Below, piece after piece: positions 10,979 through 22,251 of a stretch of DNA of 62,500 nt (position 1 is the first letter of the stretch; each line of letters begins with the position of its first letter). The position numbers and the translations under genes are program-made. The stretch is from positions 1,072,501 through 1,135,000 of the forward strand of contig NC_006686.1 of the NCBI RefSeq assembly GCF_000091045.1, given 5' to 3'. A model generated the notes under the pieces. The model searched no databases and was not told the DNA's origin. It saw only the letters and a list, made by a program, of their open reading frames with translations. Source of the stretch: Cryptococcus deneoformans JEC21 (Eukaryota > Basidiomycota > Tremellomycetes > Tremellales > Cryptococcaceae).

Positions 10979-12204
10979 TTAAAGAAGAGCGGCAAGACCA
11001 CCAATGACGGCAAGGCCAACAGCAGGGATCTGGACGGCAAGAGGCACTGCAGCAGAATCAGAAGCCGTGCTGTCAGCGGCAGAAGCAGCAGCGGTGCCGG
11101 AGCCCGAAGCGGTCCCGGCAGAGCCAGAAGAACCGGCGCTACAGGTGAATCATCAGTTGACAAATTAATTGACGGTCGTAAGGGAAGCTTACGCAGTTGA
11201 GTCGGCGGCAGAAGATGCAGCAGATGAACCGCTAGCACTTGTTCTGCAATCATGTTATCTTTCACACCCACAGAAGTTTATAACCGATTGTGGACTTACG
11301 AAGCGGAGGCAGTGTCAGAAGAGCCAGAGGCGGCAGCAGTAGAAGAGCCAGAGGCAGCAGCAGTGGAAGCGTCAGAGGCAGCAGCAGAAGAGCCGGAAGC
11401 AGCGCCACCAGCAGCAGCACCAGTTGAGTCAGCGCTGGAGGTGGCTGACGAGCTGGCGCTAGAATCCGAACCGCTAGCAGCAGAGGTGCTGTTGCTACTG
11501 CTGCTGCTGACACAAGAGGAGTCGCCGTCCTGGATGGTAACGGGAGATGAGTACTGGATCGAGCCACTAGCATCGGTGATCTTGAAAGTAATGGAGGTGC
11601 CGGCATCAATATCGGCGTTCCAAGTCACTTGGGTACCGGACTCGCTGTCAGAGATGGTCTCAAGAGCCGCGGCGGACGACTGGCCTCCGGGAATAACGGC
11701 GCTACAAAACAAGCAAGTCAGTTACTCTGATCAGAACTGGTTGTTGGTTTCCAAACGACGTGGCAATGACAAAGACAAAGACCCTGCTGCAGATGCTACA
11801 GCTGTTCACTTGTCCATTAATTTGTGATTTGCCTGCCCTTCGGCGCTGGAAAGCGTGTCATATGGCAAAGGGCAAAGGACGAAATAATGCTGGACAGACT
11901 CTAGAAGAGTACTTACACGATATAAGGAGCAGTACCACCGCTCCATGAGAGGGCGACAGGCTCTGCATTATCAGAGTTAGTTATACGTCTTAACATGTTG
12001 ATACCCAAAGCTATCGACTTGAGGCGTTGACCCCATTGGCCAAAGGTTACTTACGACAGACAACCACAGAAGCCTACATACCGGGCGTCAGCGAGCTTTC
12101 CATGGGGTCGAGATGAGTATCCTTACGGGAGAGTTGACGGTAAGATCTTCGGCCCAGGCGGTCGCAAGAAGGGCAACAGTGGCAAAGAGAGCCTTGAAGT
12201 TCAT
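10979..12204 (-). CDS. Kre9/KNH-like Ser/Ala-rich GPI-anchored cell-surface protein
   Basis: Secreted wall or membrane protein. Reading the minus strand from the ATG at 12202-12204: signal peptide MNFKALFATVALLATAWA, then DLTVNSP and a Kre9/KNH-type immunoglobulin-like domain. The visible domain blocks are PVALSWSGGTAPYIVAVIPG, SGTQVTWNADIDAGTSITFK and SSPVTIQDGDSSC. A long Ser/Ala/Gly low-complexity stalk follows (11296-11500 and 11100-11220). The end is hydrophobic (VPLAVQIPAVGLAVIGGLAA), as expected for GPI attachment, with stop TAA at 10979-10981. At least five introns. Four are short and one, 11702-11916, is 215 nt, unusually long for this window. This architecture is typical of basidiomycete wall proteins; the exact role is unknown. 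Confidence 0.8.
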
Positions 12205-13270
12205 ATTGGAGCTTTTTTGTGGGATTGGGTGGAAGAAATAAGATGGAACAAGAGAAATAATGGGGAACGGCGCGATGGGGATGAAGAAAGGAGAGGGAAT
12301 GGGCTGGGGGATGGTGGTTATAAAGGATAGGATTCTCGGTGCAGCGGGAGACAGGAGATGCTGCGAGCTGGTTAGTAGGGGGGATTGGCGGTTCTAGCAC
12401 ATCATCAAGGGAAGGATCGAGACCTAGCGCTGCCCTAAGAATGATGCCTTTGGGCTTTAGGGAGAGTTGCTTGGCTTTTTCGCCATCTTCTCGACACACC
12501 GCATCCAGGAAAATAACGGCCCCCTCGAAATTCGCGTGTCGCGTCTGACGTTGGCGACGCCGGCGCGTCGTGTGGTGGAGTGTGGCCGCCATCGGGCCAA
12601 GACAGAGCCCGCCCGCAGTCTTGAAACACGCTACATACACACCATTACTAACCAGGAGACAAGGCACCAAACTACTTGGTGACGTATGGGGAGCAATTTC
12701 AACCTGCTTTTACTTATATTACGAAACAGTTTCAACCTGCTTATTCCTTATCCTTACGAAACAATTTAGCGAGACCCGGGACCTGGCTTAGGTAATACTT
12801 GTTGCTTTGGTAACTAAAAATTATTAATACGAGTGGGTAAGACCGCCACCGCCCTGCTGGTTAATTAATGATGATGATGATGATGAGCATGAATGATGAT
12901 GGTGGTGAATGATGATGAATCATGGCCAAGAAAAAGAAGTACGGTGGCGGCCATCATCGTCGTCAGTTTACCTGACGTGGCTTTGACGCACAGGACTGTC
13001 GTCGCCGCTCGCCGCTCCTGTTTGCTGCCGTTAGTCCGAACTTTTCATTCTCGCGGCTTTGACCAACGAAAGAAGGAACACAGAGTCCCTATTTTTATCT
13101 CCCATTCCATCCATCTGTTCTCCAGCAATTACAGCTGTCTAAGCGTGTGCGGAGGAAAGTACGGTAGCATTTGTACAAGAGGAAGATCAAAGGTGAGCAT
13201 CCTCGTCTGTCTGGTGCTCTCTTTCTCCAAGGCTGACTCCGTTTCGTTTTTCAATGCGCAGACGAAAACA
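12205..13270. other. Divergent intergenic region with (ATG)n microsatellite and GIS2 leader intron
   Basis: Shared upstream region of the Kre9-like (minus) and GIS2-like (plus) genes. An (ATG)n tract runs 12868-12886 and continues as imperfect ATG/GTG repeats to about 12922. A likely 5'-UTR intron of GIS2 runs 13193-13261 (donor AG|GTGAGC, acceptor GCGCAG), ending 9 nt before the ATG. No other gene seen. Confidence 0.5.
12868..12922. repeat. ATG/GAT trinucleotide microsatellite
   Basis: Six perfect ATG units, then imperfect units with GTG and AAT interruptions. Simple sequence; no coding frame of note. Confidence 0.85.
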
Positions 13271-14200
13271 ATGTTGTATGTTCAGATAGATAATGTTGTT
13301 ATGACTTGGACTCATCTTGCTCACTCTTTTATAGTGGAGCTGCTGCTGTTCCCGGATCCCGCCAGGGTTGCTTCAAGTAAGTATTATGCTTTCTCTATTT
13401 TTGCTCCAATATGCAATATTTCAGATGTGAAACTCTTTGCTGACTAAGTATCAGGTGTGGTAACCGTACGTCTACGATCTGTGACCTATATTGTGACGCA
13501 ACCCTCTCTGATCCCACTCAGTCGGCCACATTGCTGAAAATTGCCAAGCTCCTGGCCGCCTCTGCTACAACTGCAGGTGAGAACATGGTCAGAACTTTCC
13601 TTACAAACCTGGAACTTATGCGTTTAAACCTTTAGGGAACCTGGGCACGAGTCGACCAACTGTCCCCAACCCAGGTCTACCGATGGCAAGCAATGCTACG
13701 CCTGTGGTGGTGTAGGTCATGTCAAGTCTGACTGTCCTTCTATGCGTGGAGCTTTCGGTCCCGGTCAGAAGTGCTTCAAATGTGGTCGACCTGGTAAGTG
13801 GATCCATCTTTGCATTAAATCCCATTGTCCACGCTTACTTATTAACTGCTTGTAGGCCATTTGGCTCGCGAGTGCACTGTGCCTGGATTCGTCGGTGCTT
13901 TCCGGGGCCGTGGCGGTTTTGGCGGTGCTTTTGGTGGCCGCCCTCGACCACCCATTAACCCTGATGGTACTCCTGTCAAATGCTACCGATGCAACGGTGA
14001 GAACCACCTTGCTCGAGACTGCCTTGCGCCTAGAGATGAAGCCGCAATCCTTGCCTCCAAGAAGTGCTACAAATGCCAGGAGACCGGCCATATCGCTAGG
14101 TAAACAAAGATATTTTTTTTTTAACATGAGAGTTCTTTTGTTGACAATGTCTGCTTTTAGGGACTGCACCCAGGAAAACGTCTCTCCCCCTGCCGAGTAA
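13271..14200 (+). CDS. GIS2: CCHC zinc-knuckle nucleic-acid-binding protein (GIS2/CNBP/Byr3 family), 184 aa
   Basis: Single-strand RNA/DNA-binding protein associated in yeast and animals with translation and stress granules. Seven coding exons: 13271-13275, 13335-13376, 13455-13465, 13522-13576, 13636-13793, 13856-14099, 14161-14200. All phases agree and total 185 codons with stop. Six CX2CX4HX4C knuckles are seen: CFKCGNLGHIAENC, CYNCREPGHESTNC, CYACGGVGHVKSDC, CFKCGRPGHLAREC, CYRCNGENHLARDC, CYKCQETGHIARDC. A Gly/Arg-rich linker (FRGRGGFGGAFGGRP) lies between knuckles 4 and 5. The first coding exon is 5 nt and the third only 11 nt, so knuckle 1 is assembled from three exons. Likely cytoplasmic. 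Confidence 0.92.
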
Positions 14201-15666
14201 TAGCATCTGTGGTTGATGTATTACTTTCTGTTGCAGACATAGACGCTTAAGCGGAAACGTACACAGCATCTGTTGGTGGCCATCGAATTCGTAGCAATCC
14301 ACAGATGCGCGCTGTCGATGAAAGCACACTTACCGATTGCCTCACGACCTATCACTGACTGCTTTACATCAATCCATCTGTCTGCACTAGCGCAACAGAG
14401 TCAGGACAGTGACGTATCATAGCAATGAAATTCGGAATTTTTGGCGTCTTTATATCACCAATAGAGCAGTTCATAACCGGTAATCACTACCATAATTGCG
14501 GAACTTGCTGAATGTGATCTCGGAGCTTATAAATCGTCGTTCATCCTGTTCCCTTTCTTCCTTTCCTGTTTTCATCCACGTCAAGGGTCAATGTGGTTTT
14601 TGCTCTCGCTTCAACAATATAGTGCCCACTCCTAAGCTTCAACATGCCGCGACGGAATGCGAGCTGTACAACGTCAGGCATACCATTCGCTTCCGAGAAG
14701 AGGCAGGCACAGCTCATCATCATAGCACCTGCGTTTTTCTGTGCAGCTGCATGCTTCGTACTTTAACTCAAACTAGGGCTGTGGTGCATGCTATGGCTGT
14801 TCGCTCATTCATGTGGCAATAGGAACGAGAAGACATATTAGATGAAGGCTATTGCTTTGCTTTGAGGCATTTACCGAAGGGTCGAGGAGACAACAGTCAT
14901 TCCGGATTATTTTGGCCGTTGCCTATCCTATGTGATCTTCTCCATCTACGAGTACGACATTGTTCATTCGAATTTCATGGAAAAAGGTGTGAGGATAATC
15001 TGTTGAACTATGCGCGAGCTTTGGGCGATAGTACTGTCGTTCCGCCGCTCACTAACATTCAACGAACTTCAGAAGAATCTCTTGGAATCCTGATTGGAGA
15101 GTTGTTAAAACCACTTCTCTGAAATGGCGTGCCTTTTCCAATCTTTTTCTTTTTCCTCTTCAGCTCTTCCTATGTATTATCTGCGATGGGGGTCCACTCG
15201 AGATAACCAAGCAAGGGCGGCGTGAATCTCACACGGGTTGCTACTACTACTAGCCAAAATGCTGTTGTGGTCGTGACTTCGGCGGCCTGTCCTTTCAGTG
15301 ACTAGAAGCAAAGTGATAGTTGTTGGATTCCTCTGATTTATTACGTCTGTTGGCAATATGAGGGACGGGAACTCATGTACTTGAACTCAAAAACCCAATT
15401 GACATGTCATGAAATGCGTCCAACAACGAATTCGCTGCCGTCCAATTCACTCACTCGTCTTCCGCTTGGGTGTTTTGTAGCGGAGCGATATTTATAATTA
15501 AATGTTCTATAAAGGCGTCCTTCCACTTTGTTAGCAAGGCAGGCATCGGGAGTTTTATAATCCTATGGTAGCACATGACCTGTAGAGCCAATATCCATGC
15601 ATTTCCATTTGTTACCATCGTACAACGGACACTAGCGTAAATCCAATTTATTTTTTCAAGACCGCA
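14201..15666. other. Convergent intergenic region, about 1.47 kb
   Basis: Lies between the 3' ends of the GIS2-like and SEC21 genes. Several open frames exist but none has recognisable motifs or a consistent splice pattern. Parts are probably 3'-UTRs. A small CTA repeat is at about 15241-15252. Nothing else supported. Confidence 0.5.
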
Positions 15667-18600
15667 TTAGATGGCAGCCATGATCAACCGCGCCGCCTCC
15701 TCCTCTTCTGCTCTGACATTCAGCTCAATTGTTACACCAGTACCTGGAGCGTAAGTCATCCTACATCTGGCTAATACCTTGCTTGACTTTTCGCCATCTG
15801 CTATAGGGATGGCAAGACCAGCAAGATTAAGGGTGTGGACAGAATTGGAGGTAGGCGTGTCGGTGCCACCTAAGGGAAGCATACCGAGGACTTCAATAAG
15901 GGATCGACAAGCCTCTCTAAGGGATTCGGAAGAAGATAGAGCGAAGGTTTCGGTAAGTGACGGGGAAGATGCTAACTTGTCCCATTCGTTCACGAAAGTA
16001 ACGAAGGTAGGAGTGATATACTATCATTGATATCAGTATCTGAACATGATAAAGCAACAAAAACACTTACATCGGCCGCGCCCAGGTCGAGCTCCTCAAC
16101 CTGGTACTCATCATCATATCCTTCTTCTTCCGGCTGTCCATTGGATGGGTCGACTTCTTTGCTGACGAATTTGAGAGTACAACCGAATGATCCGGCCGCA
16201 TATTCTTGTGGATTCTCTCTCGTAAAGCTTACATATACCGGTGCCTGGCCTACTTGCGTTGTCAGGCTATTGATAGGAATAATGAAATCTTCTATCAATC
16301 CACAGTCAGGCGATGGCTGCATGATAACAGCGACTTGTTCTAACACAGTGTCGGGAATGGTGTTGGCAACATTGAATTGGAACACGACATGCTTCCTGAA
16401 GACGTGCTTGACAGCCGTGACGACATATTCTGTCTCAGATTCTGTGAGCTCGATGGGCTTGGCAGAAGATTTAAGGACAGGACCGTATGGCTCAAATTCG
16501 GGGATGGTCGAGAGTTGAGCGGCATACGACGATTGGGCTTCCTTAGCAGATGGAATGGGGGAGGCTGGGGTGATGACAGCAGCAGTAGAGGGGCCGGCGA
16601 CATCGAGAGCAGATGAGCGAGTCTGAGCCATCTCTGCATGGGCCTGTTCGCGACTGACTTTAGGCACCGCAGAGATGTCGAATGCCGAAGCGTGCTTCGA
16701 ATTATCTCGGACGTACGACATCAGTTGTTCCTCGAGATTGGCAAGGGAGAATTGAGCTTCTATGTCATATATCAGGTTGAGTCACTTGAGAGCTATTGCA
16801 ACTCACCATCCTTCACAAGCAGATCTGCCAAAGATTTTTCCTCCAATACCTTGATGTACATAGCAGCCCTGTCTCTGACCTCATCATCGACATCATCAAG
16901 GCATCTCCTCATAAGCACGTTGACACTCTTCATCACTGAAGGGTCATCGACGCAGACACCAAACTTCGCCAAGCTACTGACAGCAGCTGCGCGAACAACC
17001 GCATTTTCAAGAACGACGCGATTATAGATGTATCGGATGAACTTAGTCGGGTTCCGGGTCTTGGGCCCCTCAATACCGAGCAAGTGGAGTATACGAACAG
17101 AAAGCTTTGTGAACTCGCAATCCTCAATGAACTCGCAAAGGTGAGCGAGTGCTGTTTCATCAGTTACTATTCGTCAAGAAGTAGACTCACCAGCATCGCG
17201 AGAGTCTTGGATATATTTAATCATGTCGAAAATCGCCTCAACGACCGCGTGCTTGAATTCATAACCGCCCTCGTCCCTTAGCACGCCAGAAAGAAAAGAG
17301 AGCATCACCGCTTGCTTAGCTGGAAACTTGAGGCAAAGTGATCGAATCGCATCAACAACGATGATCTTAAATTCGTCTGTAATATCGGTCATGAACGACG
17401 AAATTTGCTTCATTAGCCTGTCAACAGAAGCTTCGTTGCCAGTCTGTGCCATGGTCAACTGACGCCCGACAATATCAAATCGCCAAACAAAGACCTACCT
17501 TCAACAATGTGGTGATAGCGTACGTGGCGATGCTCCTGTTGGAATCGGTGATCAAGTTCTCCATTTCGACGTTGAGCGCAGCAACGGATTGAGGTAGAGT
17601 TTGCGCAAGCTTGCTTAAAGTCTTCACGGCGGCGAACTTGATCACAGGCTTAGGGGAGCTCAAGAATAATTGTAATACTATCAATGGCGTTCGTCAAAGG
17701 ATTCGATAGTGAAATGATATTACTGACTTACCCGCGATAGTCTTGTAAAGGTCGCCTGGTTGAACATCTTTCGTTTCACAAATGGCTCGCGCGGCCTCAA
17801 TGTTGACCATTTCCGATTTGTGTCGAAGCAAAGTCTCAAGATATTCGTGCATTTGCTTTCTGAGACTGCACACTGTCAGGCACAACACTTCTACACCAAG
17901 GATGCACGTACTTGGGGTCCTCATCCATAATCTTCCTCGCAAATCTAATCAACATGCAGATTGCCATGGGATTTCTCACGATAGAGCTCCCCTTCCCGCT
18001 TGCACCGAGTTGTTGCACCATCTTGGTGATCGCCATACGATCCTTTTCTCTAATAAGATATAATAGGCCCAATGCGTGGTACTGCATGATGTAGCTGGAA
18101 CTCGCAACAGCCTGATAACCTCCTGCTGAGCCACCGGAAAAGTATGCAGATGCGCCAGAGTATGAAGAGACAGACTTTGCGTTGACAGCTTCTTGAGCTT
18201 CATTAGACCAGCGTTTGATAATGGTGGGGGAGAGTGGGAAGAGGTGGTAAGAGGAGATGAGAGAGGCTGAAGAGATTGAAGGCGAGCGATCCACAAGGGC
18301 CGATTTGAAGAAACGTTCGACAGACTGAACCGATTGCGCCTTCTTGGATGTTAGTTGAAGTTCTAGCACATGGCTCGATGACTCACATCAATGATCCTAG
18401 CAAGAGCTCGGATGGCGTTAGGCCTGTACACAACTTCCAAATTGGGCTGCATGTCCTTCATGATGGAAGATGTTACCATGATTACATCCTCTGCAACAGT
18501 AGACAGCTCTTTGACGACCAGATAGACCATTTGCCTTAGTGCACTCTACCCAACGGGATCAGTTGGTTGCTCGACGGAAACAGATAATCGGAGGGCACCC

Positions 18601-18864
18601 ACATCCTTGTGCTGGAACAGTTTCGTAACACCAAAGAAAAGGGTTGTGGCCTCCTGAGTGGAGAAAGTCTCCCCTGTGTATAGAAGGTATACGATCCGGG
18701 TCAAGAGGGCCCTACATTTCCTGGGAGATATGGGCGATTCGTTGAAGACGCGGGCTTCTTGTATGACAGTGGATTTATCGTGGTAGAAAGCTGCGGGTGT
18801 GAGCTGCGCCGTTAAGAGAGTACGTACATATTCCACCTGCTTCATCATCCTTCTTGAAGGACAT
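15667..18864 (-). CDS. SEC21: Coatomer subunit gamma (gamma-COP)
   Basis: Large subunit of the COPI coat, needed for Golgi-to-ER and intra-Golgi vesicle budding. From the ATG at 18862-18864 the minus strand reads [13 protein letters not shown], an intron of about 40 nt, then [18 protein letters not shown]. Next are [20 protein letters not shown] and [14 protein letters not shown], the conserved opening of gamma-COP. HEAT-like repeats follow over about ten exons: [40 protein letters not shown] and [20 protein letters not shown]. The C-terminal appendage reads [15 protein letters not shown] and ends in ARLIMAAI, stop at 15667-15669. About 900 aa overall, as in the family. Exon ends were not all fixed individually. 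Convergent with GIS2 and divergent from the beta-helix gene. Confidence 0.93.
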
Positions 18865-19604
18865 GATTGTGAGATATGGTGATAGTTGGGGGAGAGTCGA
18901 TCTGGAAGTTGGGTGCACGTTAGTAGTGCTCTACGTATGATGGTAACAACGACCTCCACGACGCGCCCACCCGGAGTTACTGCTCTGTGGCACCTCGAGT
19001 TGCACCAGCCGCACTTTATTAACGTTGCATGATGCACGCGTTGAGCACGAGTCGACCACGTGTTGAGCAGGTGCAAACTCCAAGTCGGCGGCAACCGACG
19101 GTTTGATAAATAATAATAATACAACAATAAAATCAACGACAGCGGTAGGCTCGACACAAGCCCCTCGACGGACATTGACTCGTCTCGACAGCGGCCCTCC
19201 CTCCCTCGTCGTGGCTTCTTGGTTGGTGGGAGTCTGGAATCCGCACATTATTACACATCATATTACGTCGTGCGCTCGTGCCTCCACCCGTCGTCTTCTG
19301 TCCCTCAGTCCCTTCTTCTTTTCCCTCTTCTGCTAGGCAACGCATGCACACTGCAGGACAGCTCACGTAAACAAACAACATCTATGTGTCATCGGTCCCT
19401 GGCACTTGGCACCGCAACAATCTATGTACCTATGTTCGACCTTTTTTGCCCTTGTCCCTCGGCCTCATCTCCAATCATTATTATCACACCCAGTTACTTG
19501 AAATATATATTTTTTTATATCAGTCCTTACTCCCAACAGCCTCACATATACCCATTGTGTTGACATTCTCCATCAATACGGAGATAATCAATACAACAGG
19601 GATC
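18865..19604. other. Divergent promoter region SEC21 / beta-helix gene
   Basis: 740 bp. Contains AT-rich trinucleotide-like runs near 19107-19135 and pyrimidine-rich tracts from 19290. No supported coding exon. Confidence 0.5.
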
Positions 19605-21639
19605 ATGGTTCCTGCACTTTCCAGCCTCTCGTTTTTAATTCTCCTTTTTCCCCTGCTAGTCTCAGCAGCTTGCACAGACAATTCAACAGATACAGCAGGT
19701 CTTCAAAAGCTTCTTACTGATGGAAGCGCGGGGTATAAGCTGCAACTTTGTCAAAACCAGATATACAGCTTGACCAACACTCTCAATTACACTGCCTCTA
19801 ATCAAGTATGTCTGAATTATTCCTTACTTGTTGATCACACGTCTGTATTCTGTTAATCCCGTGTTTTGCTAGGAAATATCTACAGAGGGTTACCCGATTG
19901 GAGATGCCCGTGCCGTGCTCGTTGTTGCCGGATTCAACCAAACTACCGCTGTTAAGGCATCGGGAACAACTCAAGACAGTGCTGCTTTGCGTCACGTTAT
20001 TGTCAGTGTCTATTTCCGCTGCCGAGCCACGCTGCTGCTTGTGCTAATATTTGTTCCTTCGCTGGTAGATCAACGGCAACAGGGCTGCCAACGAGTCTGT
20101 TTATAAAGGTGGTGGAGGCAACATTGAGTTCGGGGGTGCGAACAGTAACCAGGTGATAGAATATGTGAAGAGTTACGATCCAAGGCATGTCTTTTGAATT
20201 ATTATTGCTGCCGTGTTGACAGAACGCACTGAAGAGGTTGGTCTTGTATGCACATGTAAGGATCTCTGGTCGTTCGCAACGAGTCACGTGTGTGATTGCT
20301 TACATTATCTTTTAGCTCCGAAGGTCAACTCAACTGTGTCAATGCCACTGTCCAATATAACGACATCGGTCCATGTGGCACAGACTATTTTCAAAATGTA
20401 CGGCTTTTAGAGCGCCTTTTGTTGTTCAGGGATGATATACTAATTGGAAATAGTGGGCAGACGGAATATCCCTTTCGTGCTCCGCTAGTCTTGTGCAGAA
20501 CAACGAGATTATAGATGCAACGGACGGAGGTATAGTCGTGTTCGGAGCACCGTTCTCCACTGTCAGAAATAATACTATTAAGGCCAAGACTGTGAGTAAA
20601 AACCATTATGTTGTTCACGATTAATTGAATGATTGCATCAGCGAGTGATGATTGGTGGCATCAATAGCAAGTTGACATTTACTTTTTGATTTGCAGCATG
20701 TTGACAAGCGATAGTGGTCGATGTGAAGCCCTGGAAGCCAATCGGCAACTATAGCCATACCGTTGTAGAGGGCAATACCATTTATGGGGGTTTTGCTACT
20801 TCTGTAAGTCAAACCTCAGAAACCTGAAAGTAACCTATCCTCAACAAATTAACACACTTCAGATGGGCAACGAAACCAGAGGTCCTCAGGAGTATCAAGC
20901 CATCATTAAAATCGGCCTTGTAAGCCTTTTCTCATGTGTTTCTTTTTTTGCCTTCCTCTTCCGCTTACCCCAAATAGGCTCTCGGCCCTGATGCCTGGTT
21001 CTCTGACCAACGGTTTGGGTCAAACAAATCTTTTGGCGGTGTCATCCAAGACAATCGATTCTCTGGGGCATTCGCTTTTGGAATGGGTGTCACAAGTGCC
21101 AAAGATTTCATCATACAGAACAACACATTTTTCGGCAATACTTCCTTCGTACGTACAGTACACGTATAAATTTCACATTAAAGCTTATGAGATGGCTGCA
21201 GATCGGTAACTATGGCCCCAACTGCACGACAGGCAACAAGACGCCTCATCCTTCAGACCCGCTTCTCGAGGAATTATCAACTCTCCAAAACACCACCATC
21301 TCTGTACCTGCTTCCTCTCCGTTCCAGTTTGTGAACGGCACGGCCATAGGTCTGACTTGCTTCGTTCCTCCAGAATCAACAAGTTACTCATGGCCGTATG
21401 GGGACGGGCAAGTGAATAGTGAACAAGCAGATAAAGGAAATGGCACTAGTGGAACTTCTACCTCGACTGGCAGCGCCAGTCAGACTAGTGCGGCCTCGAC
21501 TGTCAGTTCCAACGGGAATGAGAGTGCTGCAAGGAGGGTGGCAGGTCTCCCTAGTATGAAGGGTTTTGTGTTAGCAATAGCAATAACATGGACCATGAGC
21601 CGATCGATTACGACAGGAGACTTTACTGCAGTATTCTGA
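19605..21639 (+). CDS. Secreted right-handed parallel beta-helix protein, probably GPI-anchored
   Basis: Probable extracellular carbohydrate-active or wall protein. Signal peptide from the ATG at 19605 (LSFLILLFPLLVSAACTDN). First junctions: exon 19605-19805, next exon from 19873. Beta-helix repeat turns follow: VVAGFNQTTAVKASGTTQDS, GGGNIEFGGANSNQV, LNCVNATVQYNDIGPCGTD, WADGISLSCSASLVQNNEII, DATDGGIVVFGAPFSTVRNN, FGGVIQDNRFSGAFAFGMGV and DFIIQNNTFFGNTSF. The N-G/N-N ladder is typical of the pectate-lyase-like superfamily. Many N-glycosylation sequons occur. After a Ser/Thr/Gly stalk (21430-21530) there is a weakly hydrophobic end. The junction near 20185 lacks an in-frame GT donor (see findings). 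Substrate unknown. Confidence 0.75.
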
Positions 21640-22251
21640 GGATCAGCAAAACGAAGACGCTCGTAGCGCCGTGCCACACTGACATATATATGTCATATCC
21701 AAAGATGACGAGATGAAAGGAAGTATCATTGTTACGTAGCCCTGTATCGATAATAGACTTCTAACCAATAGTAATATCGGTTGCCATGTTTCAAAACTAA
21801 ATGCATATGATAGTAGTTATCAATTGCGATGGTCTATGATCATCATGTACAAATAGGCGACTTAAAATATTTGTTTAGACATTACTAGAAATGCCGCCCT
21901 GCCCATCCTCTTTTTTGAATCACAATTTTAACCCGGTGATTTGGATAATATCGTCCGTGACACTGTTGAAGACGATCAATGAACAACATTGAAGTGTTTT
22001 GTGACGAGTGCTCGTACGGCACAATGGGTCCTTGCTATCATTATAACTATTATAACTATTTTGTACTTTATCCACCTCAATTTCATGATTATTTGCCATT
22101 CTCCATGATCATAAACCTGGGTTGCATGAATAACTCCAAGATTAAACCTGTCACTAGGCACTTATTGATGGGTTGCAGCCTATCGACTCATATTGAGTGT
22201 TCCCCTATTACCATCATCAACTTTCAGTCATATGAATATAAACTGGACGAC
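21640..22251. other. Convergent intergenic region, 612 bp
   Basis: AT-rich, between the 3' ends of the beta-helix gene and SMC6. No supported gene or repeat. Confidence 0.5.

Noticed and set aside
11252..11827. Long plus-strand open frame rich in Glu/Ala (191 codons)
   Set aside because: It is antisense to the Ser/Ala-rich stalk of the Kre9-like gene. Low-complexity GCA/GCC repeats keep several frames open.
14496..14822. 108-codon plus-strand frame
   Set aside because: No recognisable domain or splice partner in a convergent intergenic region.
15779..16518. Plus-strand frames of 83 and 163 codons
   Set aside because: Antisense to SEC21 coding exons.
18546..19175. 209-codon minus-strand frame overlapping the SEC21 start
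   Set aside because: Part of it is the SEC21 N-terminal exon read back through an intron and promoter. The upstream part has no motif.
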